47,225 nt of DNA from Pseudomonadota bacterium (GCA_017881185.1 JADGRE010000017.1:1-47225); one strand, 5' to 3'. Counted from the first letter of the stretch, positions 7,702-16,890 are shown. Notes: generated from the letters alone by a model not told the origin. Numbers and translations: made by a program.

Positions 7702-10700
7702 TCACTCGGCTGCAGCGCGCTCGCTCTGGGGCCGCGCTGCTGATGCGAGCGTTGGATCCGGTCGCTCTTCTCGCCCGAGCAGCTTACGCATGCCGCGCCG
7801 CGTGCGCTGACGCAGGCTCTCCACGGCCAGGTACACCACCGGCACCACGACCAGCGTGAGGAAGGTCGAGGAGATCACGCCGCCGATGACCGCGGTCGCC
7901 ATGGGCGCGCGGAACTCGGAGCCGATGCCTTTGCCGAGCGCAGTCGGCAGCATGCCGAGCACCATCGCGAAGGTGGTCATCAAGATCGGTCGCAAGCGCC
8001 GCGGGCCCGCTTCCAGCATGGCGTTTACCGGCGTCATGCCTGCCCGCTGAAACTGAATCGCGGCGTCCACCAGCAAGATCGCGTTCTTGGTGACGAGGCC
8101 CATCAAGAGCACGATGCCGATCTGCGAGCCGAGCGAGATCGCCGCGCCGCGCAGGAACAAGCCGAAGAACGCGCCGATCATCGCCAGTGGTAGCGAGATC
8201 ATGATGGTGATCGGGTGGATGAAGCTCTCGAACTGCGAGGCCAGCACGATGTAGATGAACAACGCCGCCACGCCGAACGCCAAGCCGAAGGCGGCATCGC
8301 TGTCGTTCATGTCGCGCACCATGCCCATCCACTTGGCTTGGTAGCCGGCAGGCACGAGTGAGCCCAGCTGCTTGTCCAGGTCCTTCACGATGTTGCCCAT
8401 CGGACGGCCTTCCGCCGCGGAGGTGATGCGGATCTGACGCGCGCGATCGAGGCGCAAGATCTCCGCTTCGCCTTTGCCCGGACGAATGTGCGCGACGTCG
8501 CCCAGGTGCACGCCGCCAGCGCTGCTCAGCGGTAGTCGCGCCAGCACGTCGGCATCGCGGCGGTCGCGCTCGCGCAGCCGCACGCGGATGTCAGTCTCGT
8601 CTTCCTCGCCGCGGAAGTTCTTGCCGCGCAGCTTGCCGGCCAGCTCGCCGTCGAGCGCGGTGCGCAGCGTCATGCCGATGAGCGACATCGGCAGGCCGTA
8701 CTGCGCGGCCATGGCGCGATCGACCTGCACGCGCATCTCGCCCTTGGGCTCGGTGTAGTTCACCGACACGTCGGCGGCACCGGGGATCTTGCGCAGCGCC
8801 GCCGCGACCTTCTGCGCCGTGGGCACCAGCACGTCGTACGAAGGGCCCTGCACCACGACCATGATCGGGTTTTCTCCCTCCGGCGCGCCTTCCATGATGG
8901 GCACCAGCGTGGTGTGCACCGTGGCTTCCGGCAGCGTCTCGGTCGCGATCTTGTGCGCGACGGCCTGCAGGTCCCAGACGCTGCGGCCTGGGCGGCTCGG
9001 CTTTTGTCCGATGTCGACGCGGTACTTGGCCTTGTACACCTCGCCGCCCGGGCCCAGTGTGCTGAACACGATCTTGAAGCGCGGGTCGGCCATGAGCTTC
9101 TGCTCCACGAGCAGGCTGCGCGCGGAGGTCTGCGCCAGCGAAGTATCGGACGCGAACTCGAGCGTCATGATGAACTGGCCGCGGTCTTCGGGCGCCATGA
9201 ACTCGCCGCCGACAGCTGCAGCGAGCTTGACGCTGCCGTAGAGCGCCGCGACCGCGATCGCCACCACGACCAGCCGGTGATTGACCGCCCAGTGCAAGAG
9301 CCACCGGTAGCCCGCGTCGATCTTGTCGAACACCCAGCCGAGCCCGTTCGAGATCGGTGCGAAGACGCCCTTCGGATGCTCTCTCTCGCCCGGCGCCAGA
9401 CGCTTGGCCAGGCGTGCCGACAGCATCGGATCGAGCGTGAACGCCACGAACATCGACAGCAGCACCGCGCAGGTGATGGTGAGCCCGAACTGCTTGAAGA
9501 ACTGCCCCACGATGCCGGTCATGAACGCGATCGGCACGAACACCGCCACGATGGTCATGGTCGTGGCAAGCACCGCCAGCGCGATCTCGCTCGTGCCCTT
9601 GGACGCAGCCACCTCCGGGCTCTCACCCAGCTCGAGGTGACGGAAGATGTTCTCACGCACCACCACGGCGTCGTCGATGAGCAAGCCGATGGCCAGCGAC
9701 AGCGCGAGCAAGGTGACCATGTTCAAGCTGAAGTGCTGGATCCACATCATCAAGAACGTGCCGATGACCGCAGTGGGCAGCGCCAGACCCGAGATGAAGG
9801 TGGAGCGCAGGTCGCGCATGAAGAACAGAATCACCAGGATCGCCATGGCGCCGCCGAACACGATGGCGTCTTCGACTTCGTGCGCGTTGGCGTTGATGTA
9901 CAGCGACTGATCGATGAGCAGGTTCGTGGCCAGGCCCTTGGGCAACTGGGGTCGCAGCTTGGCGAGCGCGGCCTTCGTGTCCTCGGCCACGCGTACGGTG
10001 TTGGCGTTGCTGGCCTTCACGACTTGAAACGCCACGGCCTCGTGGCCATTGGCGCGCACCAGCGTGCGCTGCTCCTTGAAGCCGTCGCGCACTTCGGCCA
10101 CGTCGCCGACGCGTACGCGGCTGCCGTCGGGGCCCGCGAAGAGCACCGTGTTGCGCACGTCCTCGAGCGTCTCGAACTGTCCGAGCGTGCGCACGCTGAC
10201 TTCCCGCGTGCCCGCGGTGTAGTGCCCGGCAGGGATCGACGCGTTCTCGAGCTCGAGCTTCTGCACCACCACGCCTGGTGACAGATGCAAAGATTCCAGA
10301 CGCACCGGGTCGAGCTCCACCTGCACTTCGCGCTCGCGACCGCCCACGATGTCGACGCGCGCCACTCCGGGCACTTGTTCCAGCTGCGGCTTGATTTGAT
10401 CGTCGACGATGTCGCGCACCTGGTTCGACGCAAACGGCCCCGAGGCCGTGTACACGAGCACTGGCGCCGCGGCGACGTCGAACTTCTGGATGATGGGTTC
10501 CTCGGCGTCGGCCGGCAGCTTGTTGCGCACGGCGGCGACGCGGTCGTGGACTTCGTTCACCGCCTTGTCGAAGTCGGCGCCCATCTTGAACGCCACGAAC
10601 ACGCTGCCCACGTTGTCGCGCGACGACGACTCCACACGATCGATGTAGTTGAGTGCGACCACCGCCTCTTCGATGGGCTTCACCACTTGCCGCTCGATGT

Positions 10701-10872
10701 CCTCCGGCGATGCGCCGGGATACACCACTGTTACGTTCACCAGCGGCAAGGTCACGTCCGGATACAGGTCAGTATCCAGGCGCATGAAACCCAGCCACCC
10801 CAGCGACACCAGGCCCAGCGTGATCATCGTAGTGAACACGGGCCTGCGAATGGCGATGTCGCTGATGTTCAT
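7702..10872 (-). CDS. RND efflux permease, HAE1/AcrB family
   Basis: A full-length RND pump of 1056 residues. It begins MNISDIAIRRPVFTTMITLG, with the first membrane segment. Porter-domain sequence follows (YPGASPEDIERQVVKPIE), then a second membrane bundle with the proton-relay aspartate pair LLIDDAVVVREN (D400, D401). The C-terminal bundle includes GIVLLMGLVTKNAILLVDAA. These are hallmarks of drug- or solvent-type HAE1 pumps rather than the CusA metal group. The open frame reaches 10953, but the ATG at 10872 matches the family N-terminus exactly. It lies 77 nt downstream of its adaptor gene. No outer-membrane channel gene is in the window, so a TolC partner must come from elsewhere. Substrate unknown. 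Confidence 0.95.
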   Translation of the reverse strand: MNISDIAIRRPVFTTMITLGLVSLGWLGFMRLDTDLYPDVTLPLVNVTVVYPGASPEDIERQVVKPIEEAVVALNYIDRVESSSRDNVGSVFVAFKMGADFDKAVNEVHDRVAAVRNKLPADAEEPIIQKFDVAAAPVLVYTASGPFASNQVRDIVDDQIKPQLEQVPGVARVDIVGGREREVQVELDPVRLESLHLSPGVVVQKLELENASIPAGHYTAGTREVSVRTLGQFETLEDVRNTVLFAGPDGSRVRVGDVAEVRDGFKEQRTLVRANGHEAVAFQVVKASNANTVRVAEDTKAALAKLRPQLPKGLATNLLIDQSLYINANAHEVEDAIVFGGAMAILVILFFMRDLRSTFISGLALPTAVIGTFLMMWIQHFSLNMVTLLALSLAIGLLIDDAVVVRENIFRHLELGESPEVAASKGTSEIALAVLATTMTIVAVFVPIAFMTGIVGQFFKQFGLTITCAVLLSMFVAFTLDPMLSARLAKRLAPGEREHPKGVFAPISNGLGWVFDKIDAGYRWLLHWAVNHRLVVVAIAVAALYGSVKLAAAVGGEFMAPEDRGQFIMTLEFASDTSLAQTSARSLLVEQKLMADPRFKIVFSTLGPGGEVYKAKYRVDIGQKPSRPGRSVWDLQAVAHKIATETLPEATVHTTLVPIMEGAPEGENPIMVVVQGPSYDVLVPTAQKVAAALRKIPGAADVSVNYTEPKGEMRVQVDRAMAAQYGLPMSLIGMTLRTALDGELAGKLRGKNFRGEEDETDIRVRLRERDRRDADVLARLPLSSAGGVHLGDVAHIRPGKGEAEILRLDRARQIRITSAAEGRPMGNIVKDLDKQLGSLVPAGYQAKWMGMVRDMNDSDAAFGLAFGVAALFIYIVLASQFESFIHPITIMISLPLAMIGAFFGLFLRGAAISLGSQIGIVLLMGLVTKNAILLVDAAIQFQRAGMTPVNAMLEAGPRRLRPILMTTFAMVLGMLPTALGKGIGSEFRAPMATAVIGGVISSTFLTLVVVPVVYLAVESLRQRTRRGMRKLLGREERPDPTLASAARPQSERAAAE

Positions 10873-10949
10873 GCGCTTTGCCTTGCTGCTGTCGGCAGCA
10901 CCCAGGTCACATACGCGCCGACCGACCGGTATGCGTGGTGCGCACGCGT

Positions 10950-11894
10950 TCAACGCGGCGTGACGGTCGCGCGCACGTAGCTGCCGGCCACCAGCACGCG
11001 ATCGGGATTGGGGACTTCCACCTCCACGGGCGCACGCCGGCTCACCGGCTCGAGCGAGCGCAGCACCACGCGCACACGGCCGATCACCGCAGCGCTCGCC
11101 GTCTCGATCGACACCCGATCGCCCACATGGATGCGCGGCAGGTCGGCTTCGGCCACCGTGGCGCGCAGCGTGAGCCGATCGAGCTCTTCCACGCGCAACA
11201 GAGGCACGCCCGGCGCTACGAATTGTCCAACGCCATCGGGCACGCGCACCACCTCGCCGTCGAAGGGCGCCTTCAGCTGGTAGTTGGCCAGCACGACCGC
11301 AGCCAAATCGCGCGCGGCGCGCGCCGTGAGCACGGCAGCCTTCGCGACGTCAGCCTGCAAGCGCAAGGTAACGGCTTGGCTGCCCGGCGCCGCGTTCGCA
11401 GCAGCGAGCGAAGTGGCGCGCGTTTCACTGTCTTTCACCAGGGCCAGCTGCGCCTCGGCCTGTTCCACTGCGGCTTGCGCCTGCGCGAGCTGCCCGCGCG
11501 CCTCGACGTCGCTGATCAGCGCGAGCAGCTGACCTTTCTTCACGCGCTCGCCGCGCTTCACCTTCATCGCGGCGAGTTGGCCACCGACTTTGAACGCAAG
11601 ATCTGCCGCCTCCTGTGGGCGAAGATCGCCCGCCAGCTCGAGTGCGCCGTTGCTCAGGTTCTCAGCGGGCGTCGCGTCGGCGTGTTGCGCTTGCTGCGTG
11701 CCGCTGGCTTCGGCAGCGCTCGGTGCGGTGACGTCGGTCGCCGCGGAAGCTCGAGCCGCAGGCAGCTCGCGGGCGTTTGCACTGGCACTGGGTTCGCGGT
11801 CGCGCGCTTGCGCGGTGCAACCCGCGAGCACCATCAGCCACAGCACAAGCTTGGGTGACACACACCCGCCCGCGGCGCCGGAATGCCCAATCAT
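10950..11894 (-). CDS. RND periplasmic adaptor (MFP/HlyD family), lipoprotein
   Basis: 314 residues. The ATG at 11894 is preceded by AGGAG at good spacing, and the N-terminus ends in a lipobox, VLWLMVLAGC (Cys26), so it should be anchored as a lipoprotein. A Ser/Ala-rich linker (about 30-75) follows. Then come the biotinyl-lipoyl halves (LAFKVGGQLAAMKVKRGERV and YQLKAPFDGEVVRVPDGVGQ) flanking an alpha-hairpin rich in Ala/Gln, and beta-barrel and membrane-proximal domains. It bridges the inner-membrane pump encoded just downstream to an outer-membrane channel. The first 19 residues of the longer frame lack a ribosome site and were dropped. A palindrome lies just upstream. Confidence 0.92.
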   Translation of the reverse strand: MIGHSGAAGGCVSPKLVLWLMVLAGCTAQARDREPSASANARELPAARASAATDVTAPSAAEASGTQQAQHADATPAENLSNGALELAGDLRPQEAADLAFKVGGQLAAMKVKRGERVKKGQLLALISDVEARGQLAQAQAAVEQAEAQLALVKDSETRATSLAAANAAPGSQAVTLRLQADVAKAAVLTARAARDLAAVVLANYQLKAPFDGEVVRVPDGVGQFVAPGVPLLRVEELDRLTLRATVAEADLPRIHVGDRVSIETASAAVIGRVRVVLRSLEPVSRRAPVEVEVPNPDRVLVAGSYVRATVTPR

Positions 11895-11928
11895 GACAAC
11901 AACTCCTGTCCATTTCGAGTTTGATGCG

Positions 11929-11947
11929 TTGGCATATGGCATGCCAA
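11929..11947. promoter_or_regulatory. inverted repeat upstream of the RND operon (candidate operator)
   Basis: TTGGCAT (11929-11935) and ATGCCAA (11941-11947) form a perfect 7+7 inverted repeat with a 5-nt spacer. It lies 35-53 nt upstream of the adaptor start, where a repressor would overlap the promoter. No TetR- or MarR-type regulator is adjacent. The site is seen directly; the role is inferred. Confidence 0.4.
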
Positions 11948-12035
11948 GCATTTCGCCCGCACGAGCGCTGCAGGGTCGCGGTCAGTTGTCCGCAAGCAAT
12001 CGGTCGGCGCGCGCAGTCGCGCTACCGCAGCGCCA

Positions 12036-12785
12036 TCAGCGTCTTACGGCTTCGCGCAGCCGTCGCACGCGCAGGTCGACGAGGTCTTCGGCCACGCCCA
12101 CGATGCGTCGCAAGCTCGAGGACTTCGACACGCCCGAGCGCCGTGGCCGGCACTTGATCATCACCTCGCGCACGCGCTTGTCGGCCGCCAGCATGCGGAT
12201 CGGAAACTCGAAGTTGAGGAAGAAGGTGTCGGGCGGCAACTGCTCGGGCACCATCAACTCGCGCCTGAACAAGTACGGCCCTTCGCAGCGCAAGAGCACG
12301 CCGTGCACCGCGAAGATCAGCGCACGCAAGCTGAACGACAAGACAGCGCGGTACGCACCGTCGCCGCGGTGATCGTAGTTGGAGAAGACCATGTCGACGT
12401 CACCGCGCGCCGCCGCTGCGCGCAGCGTGCCGATCGCGGCAGGCTCGATCTGTCCGTCCGCCGGCAAGAACGTCACCCACTGCCCCGAGCAGACCTTCAC
12501 CGCGCTCTTCAATGCGGCGCCGATCCCGCGGTTGCGCTCGTGCCGCAAGAGCTGGCAGCGCGTGCCCTCGAGCGCTTGCTTCGCTACGTCGAAGCTCGCG
12601 TCGCTGCTGCCGTCGTCGATGAACACCACCTCGGCCAGCGGCTCGTGCTCGGCCAACCACGCCAGCAGCTCGCGCAGCACCGGGCCCACGTTCTGCGCCT
12701 CGTTGTAGGCAAAGACGATCACCGACAGGCTGACGTGGGCCTGGGTGTTGCGCTCGGTAGCGGGCTCGGAGCGGGGCTGGGACAT
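12036..12785 (-). CDS. GT2 glycosyltransferase, DPM1-like
   Basis: 249 residues. A GT-A fold enzyme with LSVIVFAYNEAQNVGPVLRE, VVFIDDGSSDAS, ERNRGIGAALKSAVK and LPADGQIEPAAI, where the usual DAD/DGD is PADGQ as in many bacterial polyprenyl-phosphate mannosyl/glucosyltransferase-like proteins. GPYLFRRELM and NFEFPIRMLA follow in the acceptor half. No C-terminal membrane helices are present. The ATG at 12785 was preferred over a frame start at 12872 because the extra residues are not family-like. It lies downstream, on the same strand, of a DUF2723 GT-C gene that could use its product, although the 226-nt gap leaves co-transcription open. Confidence 0.85.
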   Translation of the reverse strand: MSQPRSEPATERNTQAHVSLSVIVFAYNEAQNVGPVLRELLAWLAEHEPLAEVVFIDDGSSDASFDVAKQALEGTRCQLLRHERNRGIGAALKSAVKVCSGQWVTFLPADGQIEPAAIGTLRAAAARGDVDMVFSNYDHRGDGAYRAVLSFSLRALIFAVHGVLLRCEGPYLFRRELMVPEQLPPDTFFLNFEFPIRMLAADKRVREVMIKCRPRRSGVSKSSSLRRIVGVAEDLVDLRVRRLREAVRR

Positions 12786-12998
12786 GTTTCGGGTGCGCGG
12801 GGCGCCATCGTAGCGAAGCCCAAGAGGCCTAGCCAGAGAGCGGCGAGACAGTGGAGCGCGCCGGGCGCACATGTCGCCTGCATGCTGATCACACGGCAGT
12901 GCACGAGCGATCCTGCCGGCCGCGAACGACGCTGGCTATTGCTCCTCGTCGCGCCTTGCCCTGCGCGCCCCGTCCTACGCGACAACACTTCTCAACCC

Positions 12999-13013
12999 CT
13001 CGGTCAGAGCACT
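12999..13013 (-). repeat. copy 1 of a 15-nt repeat at a stop codon
   Basis: CTCGGTCAGAGCACT on the plus strand. The same 15 bases recur exactly at 45080-45094. Read on the minus strand it begins inside the TAG stop of the DUF2723 gene and continues AGTGCTCTGACCGAGGGG. The sequence after the stop of the PilZ gene at 45026 is almost the same. No matching second arm was found within about 150 nt, so here it may be a half-element. Confidence 0.6.
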
Positions 13014-15072
13014 AGTGTTGCGTCTCGAACGCCTGCACGGCTTCGGGCAACTGTGCGTCAGCCGCAGCGCGCAGATACGGTACGGCCGCCGCAGGCCCTG
13101 CGCTTGCCGCCAACATGCTGGCGGCAAGGAACAAGTTGCGTGCCGGATCACCGAGCGCTGCGCCGCGTTGCCAACGCGGCAGCTCTGTCGTCAGTGTGGG
13201 TAGCATCTCCAACTCGATCGGTGCCGGCTTCGCCGCCGCCTTCGGCAGCATGTCGTTCGGCACACCCGCCAGCAGCGTGACGAACGCCAGACGCGGCGCG
13301 CCCGCTCGCCACAGCGATTCACCCACGAAATACGCCACATCGGCGATGGCACCCGCCGCCGAGGGCGAGCCCTCGCCCAAGAGCGCGAGCTGGCTCCCGA
13401 GGAGCTTCGCGGCAATCGGCTGAGCAGCGCGCGGCTCGTCAGCACAGGCTGTGCCGGTTCGCAAGTACAGTCCGCCCACGCAGGCGCGCAGCCCCAGCTC
13501 CTGTGCGAGCTCGAAGCGCTCGAGCAGCACAGCTCGCTGCGCATTGGCGTGCAGCCAGCGCTGCACGCGCCCGCTCTTGCCGCCCGGGCCGCGCAACGCG
13601 AAGGGCGAGAGCTGTGGGTGCAATTGCGCGATGCGCTCCCAGTGCCAGCTGGAGCTCGCGAGGCCATACACGAGCACGCTCACATCGGGCCGCTGGTGTT
13701 CTTCTTCTTGCAGGTAGAAGAACGCGCCAGCGAACAAGTCGCCTTCCGCAATTACGAGCGCATCGCGTGGTGCCTCGTGCAGCACTTGCTCCGCCAGACG
13801 GCGCGCCAGGTGGTCGCGGCAGCGCGTGCGAGCGAACACGTTCGGAGTCGCTGCGAACGACGCGAGCAAGAGGCAGAGCGCGAGCAGCATCGCCGCGCCG
13901 CGTCTGCCGGCGTCGAACGCTTCCGCGCAGAACGCTGCGGCCCCCGCCGCCGCGAGCCACAGCGCGCTCGCGACGTAGCCGTTGTAGTCGGGCACATCCA
14001 GGTTCCACACCACGTTGAACGACACCGCGGCGACGAGCAGCGTCGAGAGCAGCAGGTACGCGCTGCGACCGAGCGTGCTGCGTCGGCCCAAGCTGAGGTG
14101 CCCGGCCAGGCCCAACCCCAGCACGGGCAGCAGCCAGTTCGTGGTCGCCCACTGCAACCACGCAAGCCCGTGCGAGAGCCACTGCGCTGCCGTGATCTGT
14201 TGGTTGTGCGCGTAGTCGCGCAACGACAGATAGCGCCACACGCTGCCAGCATCGCGCGGTGCACCCCACAGCATTACGTCGTGCCGCTGCACCACCAGTG
14301 GCAGATATACATAAGGCAATAGGCCCAGCACGCCACCGGCCACCGCCAGCGCGAGCGCACGCGTCCGCAGCTGGCCGGCGGCCATGCGCGCCACGATGGC
14401 CGGTGCGAGCGCGAGCCCGGTGCACAGCGCGATCATCGGGTTGACGCACGCGCAAAGGCCGAGCGCGATGCCGGCCTGCAGCACAGCACGCTCCCCGTCG
14501 GATGCAACAGAGTGTTGTACAGCGGTCGGTTCGGCCAAACGCGCGCACGCCCACACCGCGAAGAAGGTCGCCAGCGCATACACCTCGACGCGTGTCGCCG
14601 GCTCCCACAGGCTCGCATGCAATGCCACGCCGGCGATGCACCAGGGAATCGCGCGCAGCGTGCTCGGGCGCGCACCGGGTCCAGCCAGCGTTTGCCCGAG
14701 GCTACTTGCCGGCACCAGCGTCAGCGCGCCAGGCAGCGCCGAAGCCAAGCCCGCGCCGAGCAAGTGCGGCATGGCCGGCAAGTGCGACAGCGCGAAGCCG
14801 AGCAGCGCATGCAGGGGCTGCCCCGGCGGATGCCCGAGCCCCAGCTGTACGGCTGCCAGTGTCAGCTCGCCGCTGTCGTAGAGCGACAGGTCGCGAGCCA
14901 TCGTGGCCACGTAGTACGCAAAGAGCGCCGCGGTCGCGAGCCACACGGAGCCGTGTGCACGAAGCGACACACCGAGGGTCGGCAGCCCGGTCAGGGCATG
15001 GCTCGCCGTGGTGGGCGCTGACTGCAGCGCGGCACCGGCTGCGTTGGCCGGCTCTGCTGGCACGTGCTGCAT
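13012..15072 (-). CDS. DUF2723 GT-C glycosyltransferase (GT117, TMEM260-like)
   Basis: About 686 residues with roughly 10-12 membrane segments in the first two thirds and a soluble alpha-helical C-terminal part. The first extracytoplasmic loop has the family hallmark YDSGELTLAAVQLGLG followed by HPPGQPLHALLG, with an acidic Asp/Glu pair (D66, E69) as expected for the GT-C catalytic site. RVEVYALATFF comes later. DUF2723 contains TMEM260, a metazoan protein O-mannosyltransferase; bacterial members are mostly uncharacterised. The ATG at 15072 was chosen as nearest the first helix; an upstream frame start at 15114 is possible. Its stop codon overlaps a dispersed repeat. The C-terminal part shows no clear TPR motif. 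Confidence 0.82.
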   Translation of the reverse strand: MQHVPAEPANAAGAALQSAPTTASHALTGLPTLGVSLRAHGSVWLATAALFAYYVATMARDLSLYDSGELTLAAVQLGLGHPPGQPLHALLGFALSHLPAMPHLLGAGLASALPGALTLVPASSLGQTLAGPGARPSTLRAIPWCIAGVALHASLWEPATRVEVYALATFFAVWACARLAEPTAVQHSVASDGERAVLQAGIALGLCACVNPMIALCTGLALAPAIVARMAAGQLRTRALALAVAGGVLGLLPYVYLPLVVQRHDVMLWGAPRDAGSVWRYLSLRDYAHNQQITAAQWLSHGLAWLQWATTNWLLPVLGLGLAGHLSLGRRSTLGRSAYLLLSTLLVAAVSFNVVWNLDVPDYNGYVASALWLAAAGAAAFCAEAFDAGRRGAAMLLALCLLLASFAATPNVFARTRCRDHLARRLAEQVLHEAPRDALVIAEGDLFAGAFFYLQEEEHQRPDVSVLVYGLASSSWHWERIAQLHPQLSPFALRGPGGKSGRVQRWLHANAQRAVLLERFELAQELGLRACVGGLYLRTGTACADEPRAAQPIAAKLLGSQLALLGEGSPSAAGAIADVAYFVGESLWRAGAPRLAFVTLLAGVPNDMLPKAAAKPAPIELEMLPTLTTELPRWQRGAALGDPARNLFLAASMLAASAGPAAAVPYLRAAADAQLPEAVQAFETQH

Positions 15073-15367
15073 GCTCAGCGATGTTCGCCGCCGCCGTGCG
15101 CATGGGTCAACCAAAGCGCGAAACGCACCGAGCCCACACTCGTAACGAACGTAGCGTGAGGTTCTACGAGTAGAGTGCTTGCCACAGCCGCGCGCCCGCG
15201 ATACGAAATGTGCACAATTTGAGCACTGGCTTCTTGCAGCTCAGGCGGCCCGGCACAGGCCGTGCGCCGCGCGCCAAATGCTGGCTGGACACGGGGACCG
15301 CGTCTCGAAATGCTTTTCGTTTCAAGCACTTGAGTTGGTACTGCCGTATCCCTGCGATCCAAAGCGC
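15073..15367. promoter_or_regulatory. divergent intergenic region between the DUF2723 and AraC genes
   Basis: This 295-nt gene-free region must hold both divergent promoters. The only clear symmetry is TCAAG-CA-CTTGA (15322-15333), 35 nt before the AraC-family start, a possible autoregulatory site. No convincing -35/-10 pair was found for either gene. Several open frames cross it but none looks like protein. Confidence 0.3.
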
Positions 15368-16411
15368 ATGCTCTCCGTGCCGACCCCCAGAGCCTCTGCC
15401 CACACCGCTCGGGTCTCGGTGCGCCTGCTCACGCCGTTCTTCAGTGCTATTCGCGCGCGTGGCCTACCGCTCGAGCCGGGTCTCACCTTTCTCGGTCTAA
15501 CCGAGGCCGACCTCGACAACCCTGATCTACGCGTGAGCCACGCCGTGGCGGCCGACCTGCTCGGGCGCTCGATGCGCTGGATCGGCGATCGCGACTACGG
15601 ATTGCACGCGGCGCAGTTCGCGCTGCCTGCGCATCTCGACGTGGTCGAGTACGTCGCGCGCGCGCAGCCGACGCTCGGAAAGGCCATCGAGATGGTGGTT
15701 CGTTACCACGCGCTGTTGCATGACGGTCTGCGGGGCAGCATCGAGGAGGTCGGTGACCGCTCGATCCTGCGCATCAGCTTCGCTCCGCTGACCATCCCGG
15801 AATCCGCCTACGAGTTCGCGCTGGCCGTGTATCTCATCGCAGCGCGTCGCATCACTGGCAACGCCACGTTGTCGCCGCTCGAGGTCCACTTCCAGCATCC
15901 GCGCCCCAAGAGTACTGCACTGCACTCGCAGATCTTCGGCTGCACTGTGCGCTTCGACATGACAGACAACGCGCTGATCTTCCCGCGTGCCCGCATGAGC
16001 ATGCCGCTGGTTTCAGCTGACAGCGGTCTCGCCGAGATGCTGGCGCGCCACGCCGAGCACGCGCTGGCCGCGCTTGGCCGCACGACCACGCTGCCCGATC
16101 GCGTGCGACAGCTGGTGAGTCAGGACATCGCCAGTAGCCGCTTGGGTGCAGATGCCGTGGCCAAGCGTCTGGGTCTGAGTGCCCGCACCCTGCACCGGCG
16201 CCTCTCTGACGAAGGCACGAGCTACCGCGCCGTGGTCGACGAAGTGCGCCACGAGCTCGCCGTGCGCTACCTGCAAGACCCCAAGCTCTCGATCCGCGAA
16301 GTCGGCTATCTGCTCGGTTTCACTACCGGCCCCGCCTTCCACCGCGCCTTCAAACGCTGGACCCAAACCACCGCCGCCGCCTACCGCGAAGCCGCACGCA
16401 AGAAGAACTAG
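15368..16411 (+). CDS. AraC-family regulator with arabinose-binding-like N-domain (OruR/MmsR type)
   Basis: 347 residues. The N-terminal two thirds match the PF12625 ligand-binding domain (RVSVRLLTPFFSAIRARG, LGLTEADLDNPDLRVSH, YGLHAAQFALPAHLDVVEY). The C-terminal about 100 residues are a double helix-turn-helix AraC domain: AVAKRLGLSARTLHRRLSDE for the first helix pair and IREVGYLLGFTTGPAFHRAF for the second, with the typical RAFKRWTQTT end. The ATG at 15368 fits the family N-terminus better than the upstream frame start at 15179. It is transcribed divergently from the DUF2723 gene and may control it. Its TAG overlaps the slyD stop on the other strand by four bases (CTAG). The inducer is unknown. 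Confidence 0.88.
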   Translation: MLSVPTPRASAHTARVSVRLLTPFFSAIRARGLPLEPGLTFLGLTEADLDNPDLRVSHAVAADLLGRSMRWIGDRDYGLHAAQFALPAHLDVVEYVARAQPTLGKAIEMVVRYHALLHDGLRGSIEEVGDRSILRISFAPLTIPESAYEFALAVYLIAARRITGNATLSPLEVHFQHPRPKSTALHSQIFGCTVRFDMTDNALIFPRARMSMPLVSADSGLAEMLARHAEHALAALGRTTTLPDRVRQLVSQDIASSRLGADAVAKRLGLSARTLHRRLSDEGTSYRAVVDEVRHELAVRYLQDPKLSIREVGYLLGFTTGPAFHRAFKRWTQTTAAAYREAARKKN

Positions 16412-16890
16412 TGGTGGTGTCCGCCGGCGCCGTGGATATGACCGTGCTCCAGCTCTTCCTTCGTGCATGCGCGCACTTGCACGATCTCGATCGCGAAGTT
16501 CAGGCTCTCGCCGGCCAGCGGATGGTTGGCATCGATGGTCACGTCGTCGCCGGTGACGCCGGTCACGGTGACGATGACCATGCCTTCGGGACCGCGCGCC
16601 TGAAAGCGCATGCCTGTCACGATCTCGACGCCGTCTTCGAACGCTGCGCGCGGCACGGTCTGCACCTTGCTCTTGTCGCGCGGACCGTAGCCCTCTTCTG
16701 CAGAGACCTTGACGCTGAGCTTGTCGCCGGCAGCCTTGCCGACCAGCGCCTTCTCGAGGCCCTCCACGATGTCGCCTTGTCCGTGGATGTACGCGAGCGG
16801 CTCGTCACCCGCAGAGGAGTCCAACACTTCACCCGCGTCATTGGTCAGGGTGTAGTGGATCAGCACGGCCATGTCGTTCGCGATCTGCAT
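16408..16890 (-). CDS. slyD: SlyD-type FKBP peptidyl-prolyl isomerase
   Basis: 160 residues. MQIANDMAVLIHYTLTNDAG starts the FKBP domain, followed by PLAYIHGQGDIVEGLEKAL, then the inserted flap chaperone domain (VKVSAEEGYGPRD through VTGVTGDDVTIDANHPLAG), and the FKBP domain closes with LNFAIEIVQVR. The tail is His-rich (HGHIHGAGGHHH), as in SlyD, where it binds nickel for hydrogenase and urease maturation. It acts in the cytoplasm as prolyl isomerase, chaperone and metal carrier. The ATG at 16890 was chosen because the longer frame to 17127 runs through a repeat element. It converges with the AraC gene, sharing CTAG. Confidence 0.92.
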   Translation of the reverse strand: MQIANDMAVLIHYTLTNDAGEVLDSSAGDEPLAYIHGQGDIVEGLEKALVGKAAGDKLSVKVSAEEGYGPRDKSKVQTVPRAAFEDGVEIVTGMRFQARGPEGMVIVTVTGVTGDDVTIDANHPLAGESLNFAIEIVQVRACTKEELEHGHIHGAGGHHH

